In this document: positions 1-14,566 of the stretch, piece by piece | Layout: each line of letters begins with the position of its first letter | Position numbering within the stretch: position 1 is the stretch's first letter | From: CAVVZJ01 sp963752755 | Lineage (GTDB): Bacteria > Planctomycetota > Planctomycetia > Isosphaerales > Isosphaeraceae | Assembly: GCA_963752755.1 (NCBI GenBank) | Contig: CAVVZJ010000001.1 | Location: 2,542,001-2,606,000 of the forward strand | Reading direction: 5' to 3' | Length of the DNA: 64,000 nucleotides | Position numbers and translations under genes: made by a program | The notes under the pieces: generated by a model | What the model was told of the DNA's origin: nothing | What the model saw: only the letters and a program-made list of their open reading frames with translations | The model's database searches: none

Positions 1-1185
1 GCCTCCCGGGCGATCGCCGACATCCTGGGTGACAACGTCGAAGGCCATCGCGCCCTCCAGTACGGCACGACCCGCGGCGACGTCCACCTCCGCCATCGCC
101 TCATCCAGCTCCTGGAGAAGAACGAGCGCGTGCCGGCCGGGGCGTTCGCCCCGTTCCACGATCGCCTGGTGGTCACAACCGGCTCGCAGCAGTTGCTCTA
201 CCTCGTCGCTGAGGTCTTGCTCGACCCGGGCGACATCGTGCTCGTCGAGTCGCCGACCTACTTCGTCTTCATGGGAGTCCTCCAGTCCCTCGGCGCCACG
301 ATCCTCGGCGTCCCGACCGATGAAGGCGGACTCCGGATCGACGCCCTCGAAGCGACCCTCGCCGACCTCGAATCTCAGGGCCAGCTCCACCGCGTCAAGC
401 TGATCTACACCATCAGCGAGCACAGCAACCCGACCGGCCTGAGCCTCGAGGCTGACCGACGACGGGCCCTGGTCGAGGTGGCGCGGAGCTGGTCGAAGCC
501 GAACCGCATCTTCATCCTCGAAGACGCCGCCTATCGCGGCCTGACCTTCACGGGCGATGAACCACCGAGCGTCTGGAGCCAGGACGACGAGGGCCAGACG
601 GTCATCCTCGCCCGCACTTTCAGCAAGACGTTCAGCCCCGGGCTCCGGATCGGCTACGGCGTCTTGCCGGATTCGCTGGTGCCTGCGATCCTCGCCCACA
701 AGGGCAACCACGACTTCGGCTCACCGCACTTCGCCCAGCAGGTGCTCGACCGCGTCCTCGCCGATGGCCTCTACGAGCCGCAGGTCGCCTTGCTGGCGAA
801 GACCTACCGACGCAAGGCCGAGGTCATGCTCGATGCTCTCGACGAGCACTTCCACCCGTTCGGTGGCGCGGTCTCCTGGACCCGGCCGAAGGGCGGACTG
901 TACGTCTGGCTGACCCTGCCCGACGGCGTCGATACCGGTCGTGATGGCGACTACTTCGCCCATTGCCTGGACGAAGGGGTCCTCTACGTCCCCGGCGCGT
1001 ATGCCTACCCGATGCTCCCGGGACCGTTCCCGAACAACCAGGCGCGGCTGACCTTCGGCGTCACGCCCGAGCCGGGTCTGGTCGAGGGTGTGCGACGGCT
1101 GGCGTCGGCCCTCGCGAAGACGACGCCAACAGCGAGGCGATCGGCGGCGACCCGCAAGGCGAATTCCAAGGTGACTTCTGGCTGA
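1..1185 (+). CDS. PLP-dependent aminotransferase, class I/II (5' end cut by window)
   Basis: Fold-type I aminotransferase of the 2-aminoadipate/MocR-like branch, expected to act in the cytosol. The frame is open from base 1, so the true start lies upstream; the first in-frame GTG (130) is internal. Visible family signatures are the cofactor-site stretch YTISEHSNPTG, the Asp of LEDAAYRGL, and the Schiff-base lysine in the motif TFSKTFSPGLRIGYG. The C-terminal domain is complete and ends in a Lys/Arg/Thr-rich tail. It stops 68 bases before the lptF-like gene. Substrate cannot be told from sequence; aromatic or 2-aminoadipate transamination are the usual activities of this branch. Confidence 0.88.
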   Translation, partial: ASRAIADILGDNVEGHRALQYGTTRGDVHLRHRLIQLLEKNERVPAGAFAPFHDRLVVTTGSQQLLYLVAEVLLDPGDIVLVESPTYFVFMGVLQSLGATILGVPTDEGGLRIDALEATLADLESQGQLHRVKLIYTISEHSNPTGLSLEADRRRALVEVARSWSKPNRIFILEDAAYRGLTFTGDEPPSVWSQDDEGQTVILARTFSKTFSPGLRIGYGVLPDSLVPAILAHKGNHDFGSPHFAQQVLDRVLADGLYEPQVALLAKTYRRKAEVMLDALDEHFHPFGGAVSWTRPKGGLYVWLTLPDGVDTGRDGDYFAHCLDEGVLYVPGAYAYPMLPGPFPNNQARLTFGVTPEPGLVEGVRRLASALAKTTPTARRSAATRKANSKVTSG

Positions 1186-1253
1186 GGGGACGATCCCGCA
1201 GCCCGTCCGGACGGTGACGACCACCACTGGCAAGGAAGCTGGGGGTTACTCGC

Positions 1254-2476
1254 GTGCGATTCGGGATCCTTCAGCGCTACATCATGGGGCAGGTCCTGGC
1301 GTCCTTCCTCATGGCACTTACCGCCATCTCGGCCATCTTCACCCTGTTCGTGATCATGGCCGAGGCGATGCGCCAGGGCCTCGGGCCGAAGGAGATCGTG
1401 GGCATCCTGCCCTTCGTCGTCCCTGGCAGCCTGCCGTACACGATCCCGGTCTCTCTGCTGTTCGCCGTGACCGTCGTCTATGGCCGCCTTGCTGCCGACA
1501 ACGAGATCATCGCCATGAAGAGCGCGGGTCTGGGCGGCCTCACCGTCCTCAAGCCCGCCCTGGGACTCGGACTGATCCTTTCGGCCGTGCTCTTCCTGCT
1601 CAGCTCCGAGGTCATCCCGCGAGCGAGCAACGCCCTGCGGCAGATGATCTTCGGCAGCGTCGAGGAGAGCCTCTACCGCTTCCTCAAGAAGGACGGCGAG
1701 ATCAACAATCCGCACATGCCGTTTTTCATCCAGGTCCGCGACGTCCAGGGCAAGGTGCTCATCGACCCGATCTTCCGCCACCGCGCCAAGTCGCCCCCCG
1801 CGCCGCCGAACACCTACGACCTGACCATCCGCGCCTCCAAGGCCCGGATCGCCTTCGACCTGAAGAGTCCCCAGCCGCAGGTGACGGTCGCCCTGGAGAA
1901 TGCCGAGGTCTCGGGCACCAGCGATCAACCGTTCCTCTTCTGGATCAACGGCCGCCGGATGCTCCGTTACCCGATCCCCAAACCGCCCGCGGCCCTGGAG
2001 AAACGGGTCATGGAGATGACCGACGGCGAATTGACCGCCCAGCAGCTTGAGGTCCTCGACCTGATCCGCCGCGAACGCAAGCGCCAGGCCGCCATGATGG
2101 CCCTGGCGATCGCCGCCGGCCGGATCGACCAGGTGGACTGGCCTCAGGTCCGGGTCGCGTTCGTCGACTTCAATTACTGGACCCGCAAGGTCCACGAGAT
2201 CGATACCGAGAAGAACCTCCGCGTGGCCCTCGCCAGCAGCGCCTTCTTCTTCGTCCTGCTGGGTGCGCCCGTGGGCATTCTGTTCGCCAAACGCGACTTC
2301 CTCAGCGCGTTCATCACCTGCTTCGTCCCAATCATCGTGGCGTATTACCCCCTGGTGCTGGCAACCATGAATATGGGCAAGGAGGGCATCGCCCCCGCCC
2401 TGGCCGTCTTTGCGGGCGACGCCGTGCTCGGCGTCCTCGCCGGTTTCTTCGCCTGCCGCCGGTGCACAAGCATTAA
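1254..2476 (+). CDS. LptF/LptG-family permease (first of pair; frameshift near 3' end)
   Basis: Inner-membrane permease of the YjgP/YjgQ (LptF/LptG) family, which in Gram-negative bacteria forms the transmembrane part of the LPS-exporting LptBFG ABC transporter. A GTG start begins MRFGILQRYIMGQVLASF. There are about three N-terminal membrane helices, a periplasmic jellyroll region (roughly residues 130-300) and C-terminal helices including the stretch FFFVLLGAPVGILFAKRD. The uninterrupted frame runs to 2540 with an unnatural tail through the next gene's start. Switching frame near 2445 gives a normal end RLPPVHKH and a TAA at 2474-2476, followed by a Shine-Dalgarno for the next gene. I therefore infer a one-base deletion. 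Confidence 0.85.
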
Positions 2477-2488
2477 GGGGACGCGACG

Positions 2489-3730
2489 ATGGGCATTCTC
2501 GACCGCCAGCGCTACTGGGCCTTCTTCAAAGCGTACCTGATCTGCTTCGGCTCGCTCGTCGGACTCTACATCGTCATCGATGCATTTAACAACGTCGACG
2601 AATTCTACAAGATCGAGGATAAGTTTGTCAGCGTGATGCGCTTGATGGGCCGCTACTATCTCGTTCGCGTGCCCTTGTTTTATGACCGCCTCTGTGGCGT
2701 GATCACGATGATGGCGGCGATCTTCACCGTCACCTGGATGCAGAAGAACAACGAGCTGCTGGCCATGCTCGCGGCCGGCATCAGCACCCATCGCGTGATC
2801 GTACCAGTGCTCGTCTCCTCGGTGATTGTCAGTGGCGTGGCGATCGCGAACCAGGAGCTGATCATCCCCCGCGTCGGCGCCGAGCTTCAGCGTACGCCCG
2901 ACGACGACGGCAAGCGCGGCCTGAAGATCTTCAGCCGTCGCGACGTAAACAACGTCAGCATCGGCGGTCAGTTCGCCTTCCGCGATGCCCTGGCGATCTC
3001 TGACTTCAGCGCCACCTTGCCGAGCCGCCGCTTCGGCTCCTTGATCCAGCTCGACGGTATCCACGAAGGCGGCGCCAACGACCTCGGCGCCGAGGGTCGC
3101 TACATCCCCGCCAACGCCCCGCTCTCCCCCCTCCGGGGCGGCTGGCTGGTCCGCGGCGCCCGCCTCGCTCCGGCCGATGCCCCGCTCGACGGCCGTATCC
3201 TCGTCCGGGTCTCTCCCGACCCGTCCTGGCTGCCCCTCGCCACGGCCGGTGCCAACGTGCCCCTCGCCTCCGCCCTGCAGACCCTCCTGCCGCCCCCCCG
3301 CACCGACGCCCGCAAGCTCGAAGGCGACACGTTCTTCCTCCGCTCCAACCTCACCTTCACCATGATGACGCGGAGCAAGCTCTGGTATCAGTTCGCCTCC
3401 ACGCCCGACCTGCTGCGATCGCTGAAAGACCCGAGTTGCGACACCGAGCACCAGGACATCGCCGTCAGCCTTCACACCCGCAACCTGCGCCCCTTGCTCT
3501 CAATGGTCCTGCTCTGCCTGAGCCTGCCGCTGGTCCTCGCGGGCAATAACCGAAATATGTTCATTAACCTCGGACGAGCCCTGGGCACCTCGGCGATCTT
3601 CTACCTCTGTCTGTTCATCTGCTCCTATCTCGGTAGCAACAAGGTCGTCCCCCCCACGCTGGCCGCCTGGGTCCCCCTCATCGCCTTCGGCTGCCTCGCG
3701 GCCTCACGCTGGGACCAGATCCGGACCTGA
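2489..3730 (+). CDS. LptF/LptG-family permease (second of pair)
   Basis: Second YjgP/YjgQ-family permease, 413 aa and intact, presumably the heterodimer partner of the upstream gene for lipopolysaccharide export. It starts with ATG 12 bases after the inferred lptF stop, with an AAGGGGAC ribosome site. The N-terminal helices (GSLVGLYIVIDAFNNVDEF) and the segment MQKNNELLAMLAAGIS match the family pattern in which a conserved E-L/I-x-A loop contacts the ATPase. The C-terminal helices contain LSMVLLCLSLPLVLAGNNRNMF. The periplasmic part is longer than usual and Pro-rich (about residues 190-290). No lptB ATPase is nearby. Confidence 0.85.
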   Translation: MGILDRQRYWAFFKAYLICFGSLVGLYIVIDAFNNVDEFYKIEDKFVSVMRLMGRYYLVRVPLFYDRLCGVITMMAAIFTVTWMQKNNELLAMLAAGISTHRVIVPVLVSSVIVSGVAIANQELIIPRVGAELQRTPDDDGKRGLKIFSRRDVNNVSIGGQFAFRDALAISDFSATLPSRRFGSLIQLDGIHEGGANDLGAEGRYIPANAPLSPLRGGWLVRGARLAPADAPLDGRILVRVSPDPSWLPLATAGANVPLASALQTLLPPPRTDARKLEGDTFFLRSNLTFTMMTRSKLWYQFASTPDLLRSLKDPSCDTEHQDIAVSLHTRNLRPLLSMVLLCLSLPLVLAGNNRNMFINLGRALGTSAIFYLCLFICSYLGSNKVVPPTLAAWVPLIAFGCLAASRWDQIRT

Positions 3731-3786
3731 CCTCGTTCGTCGAGAACCTCAAAGACGATCGGCCAGGAGAGGTTGGGGCCGCTTCC

Positions 3787-6805
<3,019 letters not shown>

Positions 6806-7043
6806 CGTTCTGGGTCCCTCCGACCGACGGAGCCGTTCCGCCACCCCGCGATTTCGGCGGGATTCATTATAGGCTAACGCCCCATCTGCCGCGAGCTTGC
6901 GGCGGTCCAGACCGGCGAGTCCGAAGGAATACCGGAATTCGGCTCAACCTCTCCAGTCCGCACGACCGATACCAGAATCAGACGTCCCGCCGGGCCTCTC
7001 CCAGACCCGGCGGCCCCCCACCGCGAACCTGGGAGGTCCACGG

Positions 7044-8030
7044 ATGGATGTGCTCTGCGTCGGCATGTACCGGGCCTGTTCGACCTGGCAGTACGAGGTC
7101 GTCGCCCACCTGGTCGAACGCCACCTCGGGGGGCGGAGGCTCGGCTACCTGACCGGCGACGAGTACGCGGAGCTGGAGAGCTACCCGGCCGACCACTGCG
7201 GTTGGCGTGTGCTGAAGTCGCACGAGGAGCATCCGGCGTTCACCGCCGCCCTGGCGGAAGGCCGGGCCCTGACGATCTACGCCTTCCGCGACCTGCGCGA
7301 CGTCGTTTATTCGATGCTGCACAAGCGCGGCGTCGCCTTCGACGAGTTCCTCCAACAGGGCATGGTCCACCAGATCCTGGCCAACGACCGCTACTGGTCG
7401 CGCCAGCCGCGTCGGATCACGCAGCGCTATGAGGACCTGATCGCCGAGCCGGTCCTCGGCGTCGAGCAACTGGCGGAACACCTCGGGATTCGCCTCGAAG
7501 CGGGGGAATCGGAGCAGGTCGCCTCCGACTATTCCCTGGAAGCGAACCGGCGCCGGACCGAACGGATGGCTGCCCGGCTGAAGGCCCAGGGGCTCGACCT
7601 GAACGACCCGGCCAACTTCCAGCGCTGGGACCAGAAGACGCTCCTGCACTGGAACCACGTCCGCTCCGGCCGCGCCGGCGATTGGTACGAGCGGACCAAT
7701 CCGCGGGAGCGTCGCCTCCTTGCCCGGATCGGTGGTCGCTGGCTCGACCGCCACGGTTACGAGCGGGACAACCCGCCCGCCGCTCCTGGTTTCGCAGCCT
7801 GGATCGGCGAGGAGACCGCCCTGGCTCGCGGCTGGATGACCTGCCGGCTCCGGTGCGCCGCCCTGCGGCATCCGCAGACGGCTCGCGTGGTCAAGCGGTT
7901 CCTAGGCATCTCGACGTTGCCGACGCGAGCCCGTCCCGCGACCGCCTTCCCACCGCACTGGCCTACCACCATTCCAGCCCCGCATCGTCGGGTCCGGTCG
8001 CAAACGCTGGACTCGGCTCCGACCAAGTAG
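7044..8030 (+). CDS. Sulfotransferase-family protein
   Basis: About 328 aa, resembling PAPS-dependent sulfotransferases. The N-terminus VLCVGMYRACSTWQYEVV fits the position of the 5'-phosphosulfate loop, where a Ser/Thr-rich turn binds PAPS. A downstream FRDLRDVVYSMLHKRG resembles the 3'-phosphate-binding RDPRDxxxS motif. The start at 7044 is set by GGGAGG at 7031-7036; the frame is open further upstream but with no such site. It has no signal peptide, so it should be cytosolic or membrane-peripheral. The C-terminal 35 residues are Pro/Arg-rich and may be unstructured. It stands alone between divergent recQ and convergent rpsA. Acceptor substrate is unknown. Confidence 0.75.
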   Translation: MDVLCVGMYRACSTWQYEVVAHLVERHLGGRRLGYLTGDEYAELESYPADHCGWRVLKSHEEHPAFTAALAEGRALTIYAFRDLRDVVYSMLHKRGVAFDEFLQQGMVHQILANDRYWSRQPRRITQRYEDLIAEPVLGVEQLAEHLGIRLEAGESEQVASDYSLEANRRRTERMAARLKAQGLDLNDPANFQRWDQKTLLHWNHVRSGRAGDWYERTNPRERRLLARIGGRWLDRHGYERDNPPAAPGFAAWIGEETALARGWMTCRLRCAALRHPQTARVVKRFLGISTLPTRARPATAFPPHWPTTIPAPHRRVRSQTLDSAPTK

Positions 8031-8433
8031 CCGCTTTTTTTGACTACAGGGAACACCTGGAACGGTGCGGGAACGCCGAGGAGACGCGCTGGCGACGCCC
8101 TCCGGACGGCGTCTGGACGACGCAGGGACGCGCCGGAATGAGCCAGACGCCACCTCGTAAGTCGTCTCAACTTAAATCGTTAGCCTGGAATTTTACCCAT
8201 TTTGAAGTTCGTTCGGCGCCGATACGCTTGCAGGCGTCGCGACGCGGTGTCCTGCAAAAGGCAGGGACGCGAACCACCGGATTGCCAGAGAACTAGCGTT
8301 AATTATAGCACACGATGGAGGCCCCGGCGCCCTGGACTTCGCGGGAGGGCGTGGGTCGGACGCCGTCCGAGAGGCGAGACAAGAGGACCCCGCGCCGGGT
8401 GAGCGGTCGGCGCGGGAAGGGAACGAGCGGGGC
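8031..8433. other. Intergenic region between convergent sulfotransferase and rpsA
   Basis: About 400 bases with no supportable gene. It is more AT-rich than its surroundings in two patches (8165-8205 and 8295-8312). A possible hairpin occupies 8228-8257: arms TTGCAGG and CCTGCAA around an inner GCGTCGCGACGC palindrome. It could end transcription of rpsA or of the sulfotransferase, but no clear T-run follows it on either strand. Confidence 0.4.
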
Positions 8434-10030
8434 TCAAGGGCGACCGAACGGGTTCGGGTCGCCGTCGCCGAGGCCGCCCTTGAGGGGCACCTTGCGCTCG
8501 GGACGGGGCGGGCGGGGAACGTCCTCGTCTTCCTCCTCCACGGATTCGGCGGCGACGGCCGGGCCGAGGGGTCGCAGCGAGAGGGAAATCCGCTTCAAGT
8601 CGGGCTCGATCTTGAGGATGCGGACATCAACTTCCTGGCCCGGCTGGACGACGTCCTTGACCCGGAAGACCTTCTTGGGACCCAGCTCGCTGATGTGGAT
8701 GAGCCCTTCGATGCCGGGTTCCAGCTCGACGAAGGCGCCGAAGTCCATCAGCTTCGTCACCTTGCCGCGGACGGTCTGGCCGGTCGCATACGCGCTCGTC
8801 GAGGTCGTCCCAGGGGCTGGCGAGGAGTTGCTTGAGGCTGAGCGTGAGCTTCTGGTTCTCGCGATCGATCCGGAGGACCTTGACCTGGACGGTCTGGCCC
8901 ATCGAGACGACCTCGGAGGGGTCGTTGACCCGATGCCAGCCCAGCTCGCCGACGGGCAGGAGGCCATCGACGCCGCCGAGATCGACGAAGGCGCCGAACG
9001 GCTTGACCGAGCGGACGACCCCCTCGCGGACCTGCCCCTCTTCCAGCTCGGCCCAGGTCTTCTCGCGCTGCTCGGCCCGCTCCTGCTCCAGCAGCTCGCG
9101 ACGGGAGACGACCAGGTTGCGCTCGCGCTGGTTGACCTCGGTGACGAGGGCGCGGAGCTTCTGGTTGACGTACTCCGCGGCGCTCTCGACCCGGCCCAGC
9201 TCGATCTGGCTGATCGGCATGAAGCCGCGGATGCCGTTGACCTCGACCTCGATGCCCCCCTTGATCTCCTTGACGACCCGGGCCTCGACGATCATGCCCC
9301 GGTGAAGGTTCTCCCAGGTCGCGATCGCCGCCGCGCCCTTGCGGGACATGATGAGCAAGCCCTCGTTGGCGTCGTAGCGGTCGAAGACGACCTCGACGAA
9401 GTCGCCGACGTTCGGGATCTCGGCCCCGAACTGGTCGGCCGGCACGACGCCTTCGCTCTTGGCACCCAGGTCGAGGAAGATCGTCTCGCCCCGGATGCCG
9501 ACGACCTTGGCCTTCTGGAGCCCCTGGCGCTCCTCCTGACCGACGCCCTGCTTCGGGACGTGGGCGCGGTCCTCGGCGCGGGTGCGGCGCGGGGAGGAGA
9601 CGTTGAGGGTGTCGGGGTCGAAGCCGGCCATCATGGCATCCAGCTCGGCGTCGATCTCGGCATCGGTCTGGCGCTTGAAGTTGACGTCCTCGGTCCCCCG
9701 ACGGCGTCCCATCGCCTGGTCGAGGGCGACGTCGAGGTCGGCGTCGATGTCCTGCTGGCGACGCCGGGCGGGCGGCTCGTCCGCGTCTCGCCGGGGCGGA
9801 GCGGGGGCGGGGGCGGGGTGCGAGGGGCCGGCGGCCGGCGGCGGGGCGAACGTCGGGCGGGAGGCCGGGGGCGTCGGGGACGGGGCGGCCGGAGGTTCTT
9901 GCAACGAGCGTCCCGGATCCGCTTCCGGCGCGGGGGCCGGGGCCGGCTCGGTCGGTTTCGTTTCCGGATTCGCTCCGGTCGGGGGCTCGTTCAGGCTTCG
10001 GACACGCCCGATGGGTGGCTCGTTCATCAT
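8434..10030 (-). CDS. rpsA: 30S ribosomal protein S1 (four S1 domains, N-terminal extension, one frameshift)
   Basis: S1-domain RNA-binding protein, the mRNA-loading protein of the 30S subunit. From the ATG pair at 10025-10030 there is a Pro/Ala/Glu-rich disordered leader of about 165 residues, then four S1 repeats. The third has the canonical SVKPFGAFVDLGGVDGLLPV; the fourth has KVTKLMDFGAFVELEPGIEG. The protein closes with an acidic, basic and Gly/Asp tail. A frameshift near 8795 separates the third repeat (SPWDDLDE) from the fourth (AYATGQTVRGKV); two missing bases in a GCGC run would restore it. Only four S1 domains are present versus six in E. coli. Confidence 0.88.
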
Positions 10031-10178
10031 CTCGATCCGACAGGGCTGGGAGAGGAACAGGCAAACAAGGGATCGGTGGGCGGAGCCCACCCGACAAGGA
10101 CCCGTGATCCCGACGATTCGGCAGGAGCCGGGGGGAGGATCTCCTACTCTACGCGGAGGCCCACCATGCGGTTCAGAT

Positions 10179-10847
10179 TCAGGCCGGATCGTCGCGAAGC
10201 TCCAGGGTGGCCCAGAGGCTCGGGTCCTCGCCGATGGGGAAGTCGCGTCCGACGCCAAGGAACTGGTCGCCGCGGTCGGGGTCACTCACCTGGTAGTTGA
10301 ACCCGAGCCGGCGGTTGGTCTCGGGGTCGAAGCCGTGGAGGGCGTCGGCCGGGAAGAATAGCTCCATCCGCCATCCTTTGCGGAGCGTCTCGGCGCGGGC
10401 GACGACCGCGTCGGCCTTCACCTTGGGCGGGTCGGCGAGCGCGCGATGGATCGGCTTGAGGGTGACGATCACCGCCAGATCGGCCCCCCGGCCGGGCTTG
10501 AGGACCGCGGAGAAGCGGTGGCAGAACTTCGTCGCGCGGTGGATGTCGCGGGTGTCGCGGGTGTCGATCCAGAGCTGAACGCCGTCGGAGGCGTCGGGCA
10601 GGGTCGGGTCGAACGCGATCGGGCCGGGCTTGTCGCGAACCTCGACGGCGACGCCGAGGCCGCCCGGGTTCCAGGCGACGCGGACGTCGGCCCAGGGGTC
10701 GCGTCCTTCGAGGGGGGTCATCACGGGCAAGCGGCACGACTCGGGGAGGTCGAGCAACCGCCCCCGGGCCCGGGGGATCGCGTCTTGCCTCGGGGCGTTC
10801 AGGGCGAGGCGGAACCAGAAGACCTGGGGCAGCAAGGTGGACGACAT
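10179..10847 (-). CDS. CBM9/DOMON-like carbohydrate-binding-fold protein
   Basis: About 222 aa, resembling the carbohydrate family 9 binding-like fold seen in many planctomycete proteins of unknown role. The pattern is a beta-sandwich with the strands VRVAWNPGGLGVAVEVRDK and a repeated acidic/aromatic segment DGVQLWIDTRDTRD. It closes with the typical end GRDFPIGEDPSLWATLELR. No signal peptide is visible, so the protein may act in the cytosol, which is unusual for a carbohydrate-binding fold. The ATG at 10845-10847 gives a clean start 33 bases after ribH, suggesting co-transcription with it. Ligand is unknown. Confidence 0.68.
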   Translation of the reverse strand: MSSTLLPQVFWFRLALNAPRQDAIPRARGRLLDLPESCRLPVMTPLEGRDPWADVRVAWNPGGLGVAVEVRDKPGPIAFDPTLPDASDGVQLWIDTRDTRDIHRATKFCHRFSAVLKPGRGADLAVIVTLKPIHRALADPPKVKADAVVARAETLRKGWRMELFFPADALHGFDPETNRRLGFNYQVSDPDRGDQFLGVGRDFPIGEDPSLWATLELRDDPA

Positions 10848-10879
10848 GGTCGTTGATTCCCTCCCTGAACAGTCCGGGC

Positions 10880-11383
10880 TCAGCTCGCCCCGGGGAACCC
10901 GAAGCTCCGCGACCCGGCGCCGCGGAGCTGACCCAGCAGGTTGACCATCTCGATCGCGGCGAGCGCCGCCTCGGCCCCCTTGTTGCCCGACTTCAGACCG
11001 GCCCGGTTGAGGGCTTGCTCGACGGTGTCGGTCGTCAGGATGCCGAAGATCGCGGGCACGCCTGTCGCCACCGACGCCTGCAAGACCCCCGCCGCCGCCT
11101 GACCGGCGACGTGGTCGTAATGCCCCGTCTCGCCCCGGATCACGCAACCGAGGCAGACCACGGCCACATATTTCCCGGACTCCGCCAGTTGCCGGGCCAC
11201 GACCGGGATCTCGAAGGAGCCGGGCACCCAGGCCACGTCGAGCCGATCCTCGGAGACGCCGTGACGGACGAACGCATCGCGACAGCCGGCCAGCAGGGCC
11301 TCGGTCACGAGGGCGTTGAACCGCGAGACGACGATCGCGAAGCGGCCGCTCGGAGTCGAGAAATCGCCTTCAAACGTGGGCAT
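10880..11383 (-). CDS. ribH: 6,7-dimethyl-8-ribityllumazine synthase
   Basis: Lumazine synthase, the penultimate enzyme of riboflavin synthesis, which condenses 5-amino-6-ribitylaminouracil with 3,4-dihydroxy-2-butanone 4-phosphate and assembles as pentamers or 60-mers. The protein is 167 aa, the usual length. Signatures seen are IVVSRFNALVTEALLAG at the N-terminus, VPGSFEIPVVA, the active-site loop CLGCVIRGETGHYDHVA with its catalytic His, and GILTTDTVEQALNRAG. It starts six bases after the upstream small gene and appears to be in one transcription unit with it. No other rib gene is in the window. Confidence 0.96.
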   Translation of the reverse strand: MPTFEGDFSTPSGRFAIVVSRFNALVTEALLAGCRDAFVRHGVSEDRLDVAWVPGSFEIPVVARQLAESGKYVAVVCLGCVIRGETGHYDHVAGQAAAGVLQASVATGVPAIFGILTTDTVEQALNRAGLKSGNKGAEAALAAIEMVNLLGQLRGAGSRSFGFPGAS

Positions 11384-11389
11384 GGGTGC

Positions 11390-11659
11390 TCAGTCTTCCC
11401 TCTCATCGAGCAACGCGCCGAGGACGTTCGGCTCTTGCTGATTCCAGTTTTCCCCGAGGGTTTCCCAGAGAACCACCAGCCCGAGCAACTCCGGACCGCT
11501 ATAAGCGAGAAAACTCTGCGACCCTTTGCTCGCGTACCACTGGTTGCTGTTCTGGCCCTCTTCGATCCAGAGATCGTAACCCTTCTCGCGGAGAACGAGC
11601 AGGCTCGGGTTGTAGGTATTGCCGTAGGCGATGAGGCAGGATGGCGATTTCTCCTTCAT
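11390..11659 (-). CDS. Small conserved-looking protein of unknown function
   Basis: 89 aa from the ATG at 11657-11659, not recognised as a named family. It is compositionally normal for a globular protein: mixed helices and strands, several Trp/Tyr/Asn residues (IEEGQNSNQWYASKG) and an acidic end (LLDERED). The frame extends upstream but with unnatural Arg/Pro-rich content. The six-base spacing to ribH suggests translational coupling. Nothing indicates export or metal binding. Confidence 0.6.
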   Translation of the reverse strand: MKEKSPSCLIAYGNTYNPSLLVLREKGYDLWIEEGQNSNQWYASKGSQSFLAYSGPELLGLVVLWETLGENWNQQEPNVLGALLDERED

Positions 11660-11815
11660 CGCAGCCTCGGCCCCTGGCCTTCGCGGCCCACAATCCACCT
11701 CAGTGATGACCGGGGAGGAGAATCCTGGGGAAAGCACGCAACCGGCCTGGCCCGTCCTCGCCGATGGTCGAGTCTTCCAGGTCCGTCAGGCTCGACCGTC
11801 GCTGGCGGCTCGCGA

Positions 11816-13617
<1,802 letters not shown>

Positions 13618-13782
13618 GACGGAAGGGTCTCCTCAGAAGGACAGCCATCGAAGAGCATGCGCGACGTCGGGCCGAAAGGCGGGTGGGATTCCCGCCGGTT
13701 GAGAGCGGGAGTAGCGGACGTCGGGAGGTTGTCGATGTTGGATCAATTCAAGAACAGGGAAAACGGTTGAGGGACTGGTGAG

Positions 13783-14566
13783 TCAGCGCTTATGGGGGGG
13801 GCGAGTCGGCGATGGGCTGGAGCGGGGCCGCGGCGTGGAGCGGGGTCGATCCTGGAGGCGTCGCCGGAGGGCGTCGAGATCGGCCTGAAGCCGGTCGTCG
13901 TCGCCCGAGTTGGCGATCACCAGATCGGCCCGCGCTCGCTTCCGGTCCGGCGGGAGCTGGGCCTGTTCGCGGGAGCGGAGTTGCTCCTCGTTCCAGCCTC
14001 GGGCGGCTCCGAGCCGCGCCAGGCGGATCTCGCGCGGGGCGTCGACGAACGCGACGAGGTCGCAGAGGTCGTTCCAGCCCGCCTCGAAGAGGATGGCGGC
14101 GTCGAGGACGATGAGCGTCGCGGCCTGCTTGCGCTGGGTCCGGGCAATCGCCTTCTCGAAGGTGCGTCGCATCCTCGGGTGGAGGATGCGTTCCAGCTCG
14201 CGGAGCTTCTCGGGCTGGGCGAAGACGACGGCCCCCAGCGCCTTGCGGTGGACTGCGAAGCGGGTCTTCGGGGTCGAGCACGCCGGAGCCGAAGTGGGCG
14301 ACGACCTCATCGCGGGCCGGGGTCTGGTCGAGCAGGGCATGACCCACGGCGTCGGCGTCGAGGACGAGGGCGCCCCGGTCGGCCAGGGCGGCGGCCACAG
14401 TGCTCTTGCCGGCGCCGATGCCGCCGACGAGTCCCAGGACCGGGATCGCCCCGTGCTTCCAGGGGCCGGGCCGGGCCGTTGCGCGTCGCGGACGTTGTCC
14501 GGCCCGGGGCAAGGCCGGGTCGGCGGGGCGCCGCGACTGGGAGCTTCGACGGGTGGGTCGGGCCAT
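13783..14566 (-). CDS. coaE: Dephospho-CoA kinase (one frameshift)
   Basis: Final CoA biosynthesis enzyme, phosphorylating dephospho-CoA with ATP. The ATG at 14564-14566 gives a basic 45-residue lead, then the P-loop GLVGGIGAGKSTVAAAL, LVLDADAVGHALLD, the acceptor-side ILHPRMRRTFE, and LIVLDAAILFEAGWNDLCD. Near 14265 one extra C interrupts FGSGVLDP from KTRFAVHRKALGAVVF; the second half is in the other frame. The N-terminal extension rich in Arg/Ser/Pro is longer than usual and may include a mis-chosen start. It lies upstream of rho on the same strand, 165 bases away. Confidence 0.92.

Noticed and set aside
1005..2195. Long open frame on the minus strand opposite the lptF-like gene
   Set aside because: Arg/Ala/Gln/Asp-rich composition with no domain signal. 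It is a high-GC shadow of the plus-strand permease.
8315..10300. Long plus-strand open frame opposite rpsA
   Set aside because: It mirrors the rpsA codons and has low-complexity Gly/Arg content. The minus strand holds four clear S1 domains.
10880..11383. FMN riboswitch in front of ribH
   Set aside because: ribH sits six bases after another gene, leaving no leader. No RFN-like conserved blocks were seen.
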